Positions 7,796 through 14,124 of a DNA stretch of 21,755 nucleotides are shown here, in pieces. The position numbers and the translations under genes were made by a program. Numbering within the stretch: the stretch's first letter is position 1; each line of letters starts with the position of its first letter. Under the pieces are notes generated by a model. It saw nothing but the letters and a program-made list of their open reading frames with translations, ran no database searches and was not told the DNA's origin. Source of the DNA: Candidatus Methylomirabilota bacterium. GTDB lineage: Bacteria; Methylomirabilota; Methylomirabilia; Methylomirabilales; Methylomirabilaceae. Location of the stretch: the NCBI GenBank assembly GCA_028869615.1, contig JAGWRQ010000008.1, forward strand, positions 1-21,755, in the 5' to 3' direction.

Positions 7796-7811
7796 GGCCC
7801 TTGACAGGGCC
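7796..7811. promoter_or_regulatory. -35-like TTGACA inside a palindrome, upstream of the flavin reductase-like gene
   Basis: GGCCCT (7796-7801), TGAC, AGGGCC (7806-7811) form a perfect palindrome that contains a consensus -35 hexamer TTGACA at 7801-7806 facing the plus-strand gene at 7854. A good -10 is not obvious 16-18 bases further on (TTAGTC/TAGTCG). The overlap of palindrome and -35 box could be an operator. Confidence 0.35.
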
Positions 7812-7853
7812 GTGTGTTAAAGTTAGTCGGGTTCCCACCCTTGAGGAGGTGCC

Positions 7854-8432
7854 ATGGACGAAAACAGCGTTGCGGCAGTGCTGGGTAAGCTGGATTTCGA
7901 GATCTTTGTCCTGACGGCAGCCCACCAGGACCGACGCAATGGCCAGATTGTGTGCTGGGTGGTGCCGGCCACCATCGTCCCGCAGGTCCCCCGCATTCTG
8001 GTCGGGGTCGGCAGGATGACCTTTACCCGCGAACTGATCGAGGCGAGCCAAGGGTTTGCGCTGAACCTGCTCGGGAAAGATCAATGGCCATGGGTGGCAC
8101 ACTTCGGTTTCCGGTCCGGCCGAGAAACGGACAAATTTGCGACGCTCTCCTGCAAGCGCGGGGTAACCGGCAGCCCAATCCTGCGAGGAACTGTCGGCTA
8201 CCTGGACTGCCAGGTCAGGACACTATTTGATGATGGGGCCGGAGCTCACCTCTTTTACCTGGCTGATGTCATTGACGGGAAGATTGTGGCCGATCGAAGC
8301 CCACTTTGTCTCCACCACTTGCCCGAGCTGTTACCCCCGGAGGATCTCGCCACCATGCGGCAGCTCCTGGAGCAGGACGCCCAGTGTAATCTTGCCCTCC
8401 TCTCAAAAAGCCGCTACCAGCAACAAGCTTAG
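7854..8432 (+). CDS. Flavin reductase-like domain protein (FMN-binding)
   Basis: This 192-residue protein starts at an ATG preceded by GAGGAGGTGCC, a strong ribosome site. It begins with KLDFEIFVLTAAHQDRRNGQ and VCWVVPATIVPQVPRILVGV, continues TRELIEASQGFALNLL, and has FGFRSGRETDKFA, LSCKRGVTGSPILRG, GYLDCQVRTLFDDGAGAHLFYLADVID. This order (Asn-Gly substrate/flavin loop, RILVGV strand, FxLNLL helix, SGRETDKF, HxLFxxxV) is that of the flavin reductase/flavoredoxin-like split-barrel family, which binds FMN and passes electrons from NAD(P)H or a partner protein. The real partner is not evident nearby. It is divergent from the copper block and ends in a terminator whose first arm is inside its last codons. 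Confidence 0.8.
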   Translation: MDENSVAAVLGKLDFEIFVLTAAHQDRRNGQIVCWVVPATIVPQVPRILVGVGRMTFTRELIEASQGFALNLLGKDQWPWVAHFGFRSGRETDKFATLSCKRGVTGSPILRGTVGYLDCQVRTLFDDGAGAHLFYLADVIDGKIVADRSPLCLHHLPELLPPEDLATMRQLLEQDAQCNLALLSKSRYQQQA

Positions 8433-8461
8433 CTGACAGCTTATCGCTGGTAGCGGCTTTT
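8406..8461. terminator. Bidirectional intrinsic terminator between convergent genes
   Basis: AAAAGCCGCTACCAGC (8406-8421) pairs perfectly over 16 bp with 8446-8461, which ends in TTTT. The opposite strand ends in a T-run from the A-run at 8405-8409. The loop is 24 nt and contains a further AAGCT/AGCTT pairing. The left arm codes for the last residues of the flavin reductase-like protein. The convergent CBS gene ends at 8530, so the hairpin can serve both. Confidence 0.85.
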
Positions 8462-8529
8462 CCTCAATCTCTTGGAGCCCGTGACGATCCTTCTTCGAGT
8501 GGAGGCAACTCGATTTCGCCTCAGACCTC

Positions 8530-8991
8530 CTAGTGGGTACAGGTGCCCTCCCATCCGGCGTGCTGGCCCTTTGCCTCATGGCGCCATTCGACGAGTTCGT
8601 GGAAGATCCCGTCAAAGTACGTCTTGAAGTCGGGAGCTACATCGGCGACGGAGAGGATGCCAAGCAGCTTCTGGCCATTCTCGACAACGGGGAAACGCCT
8701 AACTTTACGCTGGCCAAAGAGCCGCGCGGCCTCAGCCATCTCGAAATCGGGGGCGATCGTGTAGGGATTCCGGGTCATGATCTCCTCGATCCGAGTGGTC
8801 TTGGAGTCCCACCCCTCGGCGACACACTTGATGGTGATTTCTCGGTCGGTAATGAGGCCGAGAAGCCTGCCCTCATTGGAGATCAACACACACCCTACCT
8901 TGTGGTCACGCATCTTACGCGCGACCTCGGCAGCGGTCTCCCACGGTGAAGCCGTCACCAGATCGGTCACCATGCCGTCTCGCACTTTCAT
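8530..8991 (-). CDS. Tandem CBS-domain protein
   Basis: The start at 8991 (MKVRDGMVTDLVTAS) is backed by AAGGAGGATGTAAG. The 153-residue protein holds two CBS motifs forming one Bateman module: residues about 1-58 (ETAAEVARKMRDHKVGCVLI, GLITDREITIKCVA) and about 68-125 (IMTRNPYTIAPDFEMAEAARLF, RRFPVVENGQKLLGILSVADV). Bateman modules bind adenosine nucleotides and report energy state; stand-alone versions such as this often regulate a partner not encoded nearby. The tail (HELVEWRHEAKGQHAGWEGTCTH) is short and His-rich. A candidate promoter 228 nt upstream would give it a long leader with a strong hairpin. Confidence 0.87.
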   Translation of the reverse strand: MKVRDGMVTDLVTASPWETAAEVARKMRDHKVGCVLISNEGRLLGLITDREITIKCVAEGWDSKTTRIEEIMTRNPYTIAPDFEMAEAARLFGQRKVRRFPVVENGQKLLGILSVADVAPDFKTYFDGIFHELVEWRHEAKGQHAGWEGTCTH

Positions 8992-9068
8992 CTTACATCC
9001 TCCTTGCAAATGCCGAATAACACAACAGGGGCGGTCTACTTCCCTCCGACCACCCCGCCTCAGAAACA

Positions 9069-9110
9069 GTACAGCCCTTCAGGCGCAAAACAGGACCTGA
9101 AGGGCTGTAC
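9069..9110. repeat. Perfect 15-bp inverted repeat (stem-loop)
   Basis: GTACAGCCCTTCAGG at 9069-9083 is followed by a 12-base loop and its exact reverse complement at 9096-9110. Neither side has a T-run, so it is not an ordinary terminator. It lies 78 nt upstream of the CBS gene start, inside the predicted leader. Confidence 0.85.
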
Positions 9111-9225
9111 GCTCAGATCGATCTCTTGCGGATTCAGACGTTCAGACGATTTTACTTCACGCTTTTTCCCCACGGGCCACCTCCCCCAATGGGGTACAAA
9201 ATACACTCCACCACTTCATGCTTTT

Positions 9226-9254
9226 AATTTAGTGCCCGACCAGGTCCCTGTCAA
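9226..9254 (-). promoter_or_regulatory. Candidate promoter for the CBS gene
   Basis: On the minus strand a consensus TTGACA (9254-9249) is followed by a 17-base spacer and TAAATT (9231-9226, four of six). Transcription would begin near 9219, giving a leader of about 228 nt before the CBS start at 8991. The predicted start coincides with an ATG that could encode a 20-residue peptide; I do not call it. Confidence 0.42.
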
Positions 9255-9368
9255 GGAAGCGGCTTATCTGGCCTGCGAGTTTAACGACGTGCTACATTAC
9301 TGATGAAAGCACCATCAGTGTAAAGAGCTTCTTACGACTGCGAGCGATCAACAAAGGGCGGGTGGCCA

Positions 9369-10622
9369 ATGAAAAACGATTCCACCGAACTTCAGAACGA
9401 CGTCAGACTGCTCATGGAAACACACGGCGTGTCGTTCGAGACAGGGTTTCTCGCGGAGAGGCCCTTGCGGTGGCTGCCGAAGGATGTCGGTCAGGTTCCC
9501 CAGACGACAGAGTTCGAGCACCTCGACGCGATGGCCTATTCGCTCGAGCAGGCGATCAGCGAGCGCAAGGTCGCTGAATCTATTGAGCGACTGGAAGTTC
9601 CATGCTGGTCATTCGAGGATCTGTCGTGGACGGTGGTCCATCGCCTGATGCTGATCTACGCCATGTACACACACGCTTACTTCCGAGAGGTATACCCCTA
9701 TCGCAACGTGTCGGCACTGATGCAGGATCAGAGCGCGAAGATCCTGCCTGCGCAACTCGCCGTACCCCTCTGGCGCGCCTCACAGCGGACCGGCATGGAA
9801 CCCACCATGTCCTATGGCCTGTACGCCCTCTGGAACTACTACCGCAAAGATCCTGGAAAACCGGTGAGCTTGGACAATATCGAATTGATCCACTCCTTCA
9901 CGGGAACGCTGGACGAGCGGTGGTTCGTGTGGATCCACCAAGCGGTCGAAGTAGCATTTGCTCCCGCGATACCGGAACTACTCAAAGCCTGCCTGCTCTC
10001 CCGCGTCTGCGATCCTGACAGTTCAATGCTTTCTCTAAAGCAGCTTGACGAAAACGTGATCGTCGAAGAGATGATTCGGTGTCTGGAGCACGCCGCGAAG
10101 GCCGCGCGGGACGCCGTGGCGGTCCTCAAGCGGATGCGGGAGCACTGCGACTATGGAACGTACTTCAACCGGGTGCGCCTGTTCTTCGCCTTCCCCAACA
10201 GCGTGGTGTTCGGAGGCGTGGAGGAACTGGGTGGCAAACCCCAACAAAAGCTGGGGGAAACGGGTGGGCAAACCCCGTTCATGCATTTCCAGCTTGCGGC
10301 GGCCGGCATCGACCACGACGACGACCCATACTTTCCGCGCATGCGAGGGTACATGTCGCAACCGTTCCGGGATCTCATCGAATTCGTCAAGCAGACCTCG
10401 CAGATCAGATCGTTCGTTCTGGAACGCAGGCGTCATGAAAGACTCGTGCAGGCGTATAACGCCCTCATTCAAGCCATCCCGCTTGACTGGCGACTCACAC
10501 ACATGCGTCTCGTCGAGGACTTTATCGGGCGGTTCGGTGAAGGGCACGGCACCGGGAAGCCGCCGCTTGACTGGCTGAGTGCGTTGCACAAAAAAGCCGC
10601 GTCATACCTCATCACGCTGTGA
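9369..10622 (+). CDS. Indoleamine 2,3-dioxygenase (IDO) family heme protein
   Basis: This 417-residue protein matches the IDO family in its landmarks. The segment YFNRVRLFFAF (Y265, F266, R270) corresponds to the human IDO1 F226/F227/R231 substrate pocket. LTHMRLVEDFI puts a histidine (H378) at the proximal heme-ligand position (human H346). FPRMRGYMSQPFRDLIEFV matches the MRRYMPPAHRNFL region, and EPTMSYGLYALWNYYRKDP and IELIHSFTGTLDERWF match the N-terminal half. IDO opens the indole ring of L-tryptophan with O2 to give N-formylkynurenine. The family's GTGG(S/T) loop is changed here to GTGKPP, so activity or substrate may differ. GGGCGGG precedes the ATG. No kynurenine-pathway genes are adjacent, so the physiological role is open. 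Confidence 0.8.
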   Translation: MKNDSTELQNDVRLLMETHGVSFETGFLAERPLRWLPKDVGQVPQTTEFEHLDAMAYSLEQAISERKVAESIERLEVPCWSFEDLSWTVVHRLMLIYAMYTHAYFREVYPYRNVSALMQDQSAKILPAQLAVPLWRASQRTGMEPTMSYGLYALWNYYRKDPGKPVSLDNIELIHSFTGTLDERWFVWIHQAVEVAFAPAIPELLKACLLSRVCDPDSSMLSLKQLDENVIVEEMIRCLEHAAKAARDAVAVLKRMREHCDYGTYFNRVRLFFAFPNSVVFGGVEELGGKPQQKLGETGGQTPFMHFQLAAAGIDHDDDPYFPRMRGYMSQPFRDLIEFVKQTSQIRSFVLERRRHERLVQAYNALIQAIPLDWRLTHMRLVEDFIGRFGEGHGTGKPPLDWLSALHKKAASYLITL

Positions 10623-10700
10623 GCAACGAACAGCACCGTAGACCGATTCGCTCGGGTCGCGACTCAGGAGACGCACACCGGCCTATGATCGGCCATTCTC

Positions 10701-10736
10701 GACTGCCTCTCAGGTGCGCTCCGCCACGAGGCAGTC
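10701..10736 (+). terminator. Possible terminator of the IDO-family gene
   Basis: GACTGCCTC (10701-10709) pairs with GAGGCAGTC (10728-10736) over an 18-base loop and is followed by TTTG. It lies 79 nt after the IDO-family stop and overlaps the end of the convergent comB gene. The long loop and short T-run make it weak. Confidence 0.35.
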
Positions 10737-11432
10737 TTTGCGCATAACGGGCACGATGTCGGTCAGATCGACGTGCGCGCAGATCTCCAGGTCCGCCCCA
10801 AAGCCTTTTTGAATGATCTCTCTGCCCCATTCGCAGCCTTGGAGCATCCCCAGCAGGTCGTCTCGATAGGTGAGAAAGAGTTGGTGAGCGGCTCCGGCGG
10901 CATCGCTGCACTCAATCGGCCGTTCAGAGATGTTGAGCAAGCGATCGATCAACATCCCACTGCCCACAACGTCTTCCAGACAGAAACGGCCATGTCGGCC
11001 GGCGCACACAATGAGGATGTCGAGCCCGGTCCCTGTGAGCCAGCGTGCGGCAGCGGATACATTCAGGAATGAGCAGGCGATGATTACCTGAGCCCCTGAG
11101 GCAGCCTGGAATGTCCGAGTCCCGTTCGTGGTCGTCAAGACAATCGTCTTGCCCTGGACGCGCTCTTGCCCGTACTCCGCCGGAGAATTCCCGAGTTCAA
11201 AACCTGCCGCCCTTTCTGCGCCCCGTTCTCCCGCAAGCAGGGCGCTTCTACTCAGCCTCCGCGCCACGGCCCTGGCCTCACTGAGCGTCCGTACAGGGAT
11301 GACGCCGGCGCAACCCTGGTGTAACGCCATCGTGATCGTCGTCGTGGCGCGTATGACGTCAATCACAGCCACTGCTCGACCGGAAGCGGACCGGCAGGCA
11401 GGATCCAACCGACTGAATGCCACATCGATCAT
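10710..11432 (-). CDS. comB: ComB family 2-phosphosulfolactate phosphatase
   Basis: The 240-residue protein shows the ComB signature order: AVAVIDVIRATTTITMAL, GCAGVIPVRTLSEARAVA, LLAGERGAERAAGFELGNSPAEY, KTIVLTTTNGTRTF, LIVCAGRHGRFCLEDVVGSGML. ComB is a Mg-dependent phosphatase that converts 2-phosphosulfolactate to sulfolactate, a coenzyme M step in methanogens; many bacteria carry homologs with other or unknown roles. The start is the ATG at 11432; a GTG one codon earlier is also possible, and the ribosome site (GGGAT) is poor. It converges on the IDO-family gene. No other coenzyme M genes are near, so only the family is assigned with confidence. Confidence 0.85.
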   Translation of the reverse strand: MIDVAFSRLDPACRSASGRAVAVIDVIRATTTITMALHQGCAGVIPVRTLSEARAVARRLSRSALLAGERGAERAAGFELGNSPAEYGQERVQGKTIVLTTTNGTRTFQAASGAQVIIACSFLNVSAAARWLTGTGLDILIVCAGRHGRFCLEDVVGSGMLIDRLLNISERPIECSDAAGAAHQLFLTYRDDLLGMLQGCEWGREIIQKGFGADLEICAHVDLTDIVPVMRKDCLVAERT

Positions 11433-11484
11433 CACGATGGTTATCCCAGCTCAGTAACCCCGCGAGCGTTCGGCACCGAATCCA

Positions 11485-11513
11485 TTGACACCCCTCTGTG
11501 GACCTGCTATGAA
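11485..11513 (+). promoter_or_regulatory. Promoter of the MFS transporter gene
   Basis: Consensus TTGACA (11485-11490), a 17-base spacer and TATGAA (11508-11513, four of six) precede the ATG at 11552 by about 38 nt. The arrangement is a good sigma-70-type match. Confidence 0.55.
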
Positions 11514-11551
11514 CAGACGGTCATCTCCCTTCAGCAGAAGGCTTCCAAACC

Positions 11552-12730
11552 ATGCGCGCGAGATTTTCGCCCGATCAAAAGCGTACCATCGCCACGCTGA
11601 GCGTCACCATCGCAATTCGGATGCTCGGCATCTTTCTCGTGCTTCCCGTCTTCACGCTCTATGGAGAGCAATTTACCAGCTCAAAACCGCTGATCGGGCT
11701 TGCCTTCGGCAGCTACGGGCTGACCAATGCCCTGCTTCAGATCCCGTTCGGCCGGCTGTCGGACCGATTTGGGCGGAAACCGCTCTTGCTCATCGGTCTT
11801 ATGCTTCACAGTGTGGGCTCCATCCTGGCCGCCGTTCCCCCCAACATCTTCGCCCTCATCGCCGCGCGCCTGATCCAGGGGACCGGCGCCGTCAGCTCTG
11901 TCGCATTCGCTTTAGTCGCTGATTCGGTCGACGAGGAGAACCGCGCGACCGCGATGGCCTTCCTCGGGGCCTCCATTGGCCTCTCCTTCGTGGGCGGTAT
12001 CCTGGCCGGGCCGGTGATTGCCGGCCTCAGCGGTTATGCGTCCCTCTTCTGGCTGTCCGGTCTGCTGAGCCTGCTCGCATCCGTCTACCTGGCGGCGGCA
12101 GTCAAGGAGCCGCCGAGGGAGCGAATACCGACTGGCGTCTCCGGCGACCGACTATCGATCGCGTCGGTGCTCAAGATCCCCGATATCATCAGGCTGGACG
12201 TCTGTGGATTCCTCATGTCGTTCTTCATGAGCAGCTTCTTCTTCTACTTTCCCTTGCTGGCTCGCCGCCACCTACCCCTACAAAGCTACTACCTCTTGCT
12301 TGGCCCGATGCTCCTCGCCGGCACCATAGTAATGTTTGGAACCTCCCGGGCAGCCGACAGGGGCTGGGGAAAATCGGCGGGCGTGACGGCCTTCGTTGTC
12401 CTCGCGATCAGCGGGTGGCTGCTCTTTCGAGGAGCTGACCTTGGACTCCAAGCCCATCCGCTCCTGGTCCTCACTATTGCAGGCGTGTTCTTCTTTGCCG
12501 GCTTCTCCAGTCTTGAACCGATCCTCCCCAGCCTCATCACCAAAGCGTCACCGAAGACCGTATATGGGACAGCGCTGGGGACTTACAATTCTCTGCAATT
12601 CCTCGGTAGCTTCGCGGGCGGAGTTGCTGCGGGGTTTCTCAGCACGCTGGGGACGGAGTTCGTGATGGCAGCACTGCTGGTTGCCGCAGTTTCAGGCGTC
12701 ATATTGATGGCCCAGGTAAAGCACGCGTAA
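11552..12730 (+). CDS. Major facilitator superfamily transporter
   Basis: This is a 392-residue polytopic membrane protein with about 12 hydrophobic segments. The MFS motif A between segments 2 and 3 is clear: GRLSDRFGRKPLLL at residues 67-80. ARLIQGTGAVSSVAFALVAD continues the N-terminal half in the style of drug:H+ antiporters, and IAIRMLGIFLVLPVFTLYGEQF opens segment 1 as in YajR-like efflux proteins. The C-terminal half includes EPILPSLITKASPKTVYGTALGTYNSLQFLGSFAGG. AGAAGG lies 10 bases before the ATG. It is transcribed divergently from comB; the substrate cannot be read from the sequence. An efflux role is suggested by the family resemblance only. Confidence 0.9.
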   Translation: MRARFSPDQKRTIATLSVTIAIRMLGIFLVLPVFTLYGEQFTSSKPLIGLAFGSYGLTNALLQIPFGRLSDRFGRKPLLLIGLMLHSVGSILAAVPPNIFALIAARLIQGTGAVSSVAFALVADSVDEENRATAMAFLGASIGLSFVGGILAGPVIAGLSGYASLFWLSGLLSLLASVYLAAAVKEPPRERIPTGVSGDRLSIASVLKIPDIIRLDVCGFLMSFFMSSFFFYFPLLARRHLPLQSYYLLLGPMLLAGTIVMFGTSRAADRGWGKSAGVTAFVVLAISGWLLFRGADLGLQAHPLLVLTIAGVFFFAGFSSLEPILPSLITKASPKTVYGTALGTYNSLQFLGSFAGGVAAGFLSTLGTEFVMAALLVAAVSGVILMAQVKHA

Positions 12731-12789
12731 GCCGCAGTATCGGCCTGCGAGAATGCCTCACATGTACGGGAGCCGCTCCTCATGTCCGG

Positions 12790-12975
12790 TTAGCGGATGA
12801 ATCCTTCTTCGCGCTCTCTTCTCACCGCTTCGCGAATCTCGAAACTCTTGCGAAGATAGCAGGGGCGGCAGACGCTTCGTACAATGTCCGATGTTGGCCC
12901 TTCCGCGAGAAGATAGGTGTCCTGGAGTGTGATGGCCCTGCCGCACAGAAAACAGTGACGGAGCATCTCTTTCAT
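12790..12975 (-). CDS. Small CxxC/CxxC protein, possible zinc ribbon
   Basis: I do not recognise a named family. This 61-residue protein begins MKEMLRHCFLCGRAITLQD and has a second pair in RSVCRPCYLRKSFEIRE, so four cysteines in two CxxC pairs about 27 residues apart, as in a structural zinc ribbon. The C-terminus is charged and probably helical (EIREAVRREREEGFIR). GAGGGG lies just before the ATG, at slightly short spacing. It converges with the MFS gene. The Cys pairs and ribosome site support a real gene in spite of the length. Confidence 0.6.
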   Translation of the reverse strand: MKEMLRHCFLCGRAITLQDTYLLAEGPTSDIVRSVCRPCYLRKSFEIREAVRREREEGFIR

Positions 12976-13037
12976 TTTCCCCTCGATCGGCGACCCATGG
13001 TCGAGCCTGATGGCGCAGCGCGCGGGGAAGATTTCCC

Positions 13038-13066
13038 TTGACAGGCTTTGTCCTGTTCGCTTAAAT
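13038..13066 (+). promoter_or_regulatory. Promoter of the tRNA-Ala gene
   Basis: Consensus TTGACA (13038-13043), a 17-base spacer and TTAAAT (13061-13066, four of six) stand 27 nt before the tRNA 5' end. Spacing and position fit a tRNA promoter. Confidence 0.6.
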
Positions 13067-13093
13067 CGTCCCTGTTCATGGGCTTGCCGATGT

Positions 13094-13169
13094 GGGGCTG
13101 TGGCGCAGTTGGGAGCGCGCCTGACTGGCAGTCAGGAGGCCACGGGTTCGAATCCCGTCAGCTCCACCA
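13094..13169 (+). tRNA. tRNA-Ala (GGC anticodon)
   Basis: A 76-nt cloverleaf with encoded CCA. The acceptor GGGGCTG pairs with CAGCTCC, including the G3:U70 wobble that is the alanine identity mark. The D stem is GCGC/GCGC. The anticodon arm is CCTGA, loop CTGGCAG, TCAGG, with anticodon GGC. The T arm carries the normal GGTTCGAATCC. The discriminator is A. Its 3' half is duplicated at 13699-13767. Confidence 0.96.
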
Positions 13170-13192
13170 CTGCTTTCCTTTAGCATAACCGC
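13124..13192 (+). repeat. Direct repeat copy 1: tRNA-Ala 3' half plus trailer (putative att site)
   Basis: This 69-bp stretch starts in the anticodon loop, covers the tRNA 3' half and runs 23 bases past the CCA. It matches 13699-13767 at a constant offset of 575. Within the last 57 bases I count five differences, and three more upstream. This is the kind of duplication left when a tyrosine integrase inserts DNA at a tRNA gene. Confidence 0.8.
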
Positions 13193-13278
13193 CCCATACC
13201 CCTCCGATGTTTGGGCATCGATCCAAAAAGGATCATCGACTGCCCTCCGAGAATAATCATCTAGTCACACTACTCACA

Positions 13279-13563
13279 CTACCCCCGCTGCGAGTCTTCA
13301 TGACGGCGCACGCGAGCCTCCTCCTCCGCTTTGGCTGCTTGGCGGAGCCGCGAGGCCTTGCGAATCGGGACCATGATCCCAATGATGAGGCCGGCGGGAA
13401 TCGTAAGAAGCAGGGCTAAGCCCTGGATATTCGTTGCCATCCTAGTATCTCCCTCAGATGCCATCATCCAAATCGGCGCGAGGACAAATCCTCCGATGAG
13501 GCCGACGATGAATCCTCCGGACACCCCCACGATCGCTCCCATGAGGCATCTTCGGACAAGCAT
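13279..13563 (-). CDS. Small two-segment membrane protein between the tRNA-derived repeats
   Basis: I do not recognise the family. The start at 13563 (MLVRRCLMGAIVGVSGG) is preceded by GGAGGGTGA. The 94-residue protein has a Gly-rich membrane segment (GAIVGVSGGFIVGLIGGFVLAPIWMM), a short loop (ASEGDTRMATNIQG), a second segment (LALLLTIPAGLIIGIMVPI), and a basic, then mixed-charge tail (RKASRLRQAAKAEEEARVRRHEDSQRG). It is the only plausible gene between the two tRNA-Ala-derived repeats, so it may be cargo left from an integrated element. Phage holin or superinfection-type membrane proteins have similar size and topology, but nothing shows that here. Confidence 0.6.
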   Translation of the reverse strand: MLVRRCLMGAIVGVSGGFIVGLIGGFVLAPIWMMASEGDTRMATNIQGLALLLTIPAGLIIGIMVPIRKASRLRQAAKAEEEARVRRHEDSQRG

Positions 13564-13698
13564 GGCGTCATCACCCTCCCACCGGCATAGCCCAGAGTTG
13601 CAGATAGGTTGCATTCATACGTGTCACCATGCCATGTTTTACCGCATCCTGCAAGGCTGACTATCGGAACGTGTTGAATCGTCTGCGGCCACATTGGA

Positions 13699-13767
13699 AC
13701 CGGCAGCCACGAGGCCACGGGCTTGAATCCCGTCAGCTCCACCACCGCTTTTCTTCAGCATAACCGC
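13699..13767 (+). repeat. Direct repeat copy 2: decayed tRNA-Ala 3' half (putative att site)
   Basis: This is the second copy of the repeat at 13124-13192. The T loop reads GGGCTTGAATCCC instead of GGGTTCGAATCCC, so the invariant TTC is lost. The 5' half of a tRNA is absent, so this is not a functional tRNA. The ACCA end and the trailer up to CATAACCGC are kept. Confidence 0.8.
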
Positions 13768-13789
13768 GAGTGAGCCGAACTTGCCTCCC

Positions 13790-14089
13790 CTATCGTCCGA
13801 CCTTACCGAACCCGGCCCGGCTACCGTCCGCGTTGAAGAACTCCGCCGTCCCGCCTTGCACCTTGCCGTACCCGACATGCTTGCCGCCGGTATCATAGAA
13901 CTCGATGGTCTGCGAAGGCGCACTGCCGGGAGGGACCTGTTCAGGGTTCACATGCCACCGCCCCTCGGCAACGTCGCAGAGGGCTTGATCGCGCCAGGCC
14001 GGGAAGCCGCAGGCGGATAGAAAGAAGGTAAGGAGGGTAGCCGCAAAGAGCAACGCCGTTCTCAGCTTATTTGGCGACGATAACGTCAT
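13790..14089 (-). CDS. Small lipoprotein with C-terminal G-x-G-K-V repeats
   Basis: The protein is 99 residues from the ATG at 14089, with AGGGGG six bases upstream. It has a lipoprotein signal (KLRTALLFAATLLTFFLSAC, lipid-modified at C27). The exported part has GFPAWRDQALCDVAEGRWHV and two related units, YDTGGKHVGYGKVQ and FNADGSRAGFGKVG, each ending G-(Y/F)-G-K-V. An in-frame ATG at 14128 overlaps the stop of the upstream restriction gene as ATGA, which suggests translational coupling but would put 13 polar residues before the signal. I prefer 14089. The function is unknown. Location next to the tRNA-derived repeat suggests accessory DNA. Confidence 0.68.
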   Translation of the reverse strand: MTLSSPNKLRTALLFAATLLTFFLSACGFPAWRDQALCDVAEGRWHVNPEQVPPGSAPSQTIEFYDTGGKHVGYGKVQGGTAEFFNADGSRAGFGKVGR

Positions 14090-14124
14090 GGCAGCCCCCT
14101 GTTTCTCTTTGGCGCTTCGAGTGC

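Larger units (their letters stand above)
8992..9368. other. Intergenic region between divergent CBS and IDO-family genes
   Basis: This 377-bp stretch has no convincing protein gene. It holds the 15-bp inverted repeat at 9069-9110, a minus-strand promoter candidate at 9226-9254, and a 7-bp hairpin (ACTGATG/CATCAGT, 9299-9319) upstream of the IDO-family start. The open frame on plus at 9004-9303 has no ribosome site and reads through the hairpin, so it is not called. Confidence 0.6.

Noticed and set aside
9004..9303. Plus-strand open frame of 99 codons in the CBS/IDO intergenic region
   Set aside because: No ribosome site, reads through a 15-bp hairpin, and no domain or signal is visible.
12745..12789. 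Hairpin-like GGAGC/GCTCC with outer ACATG/CATGT between the MFS and CxxC genes
   Set aside because: Short stems broken by an internal loop and no T-run, so not convincing as a terminator or intron remnant.
13464..13745. Minus-strand open frame of 94 codons beginning MVELTGFKPVASWLPV
   Set aside because: The start is the antisense translation of the decayed tRNA-Ala 3' half, a well-known false gene, and the rest overlaps the better-supported small membrane protein in another frame.
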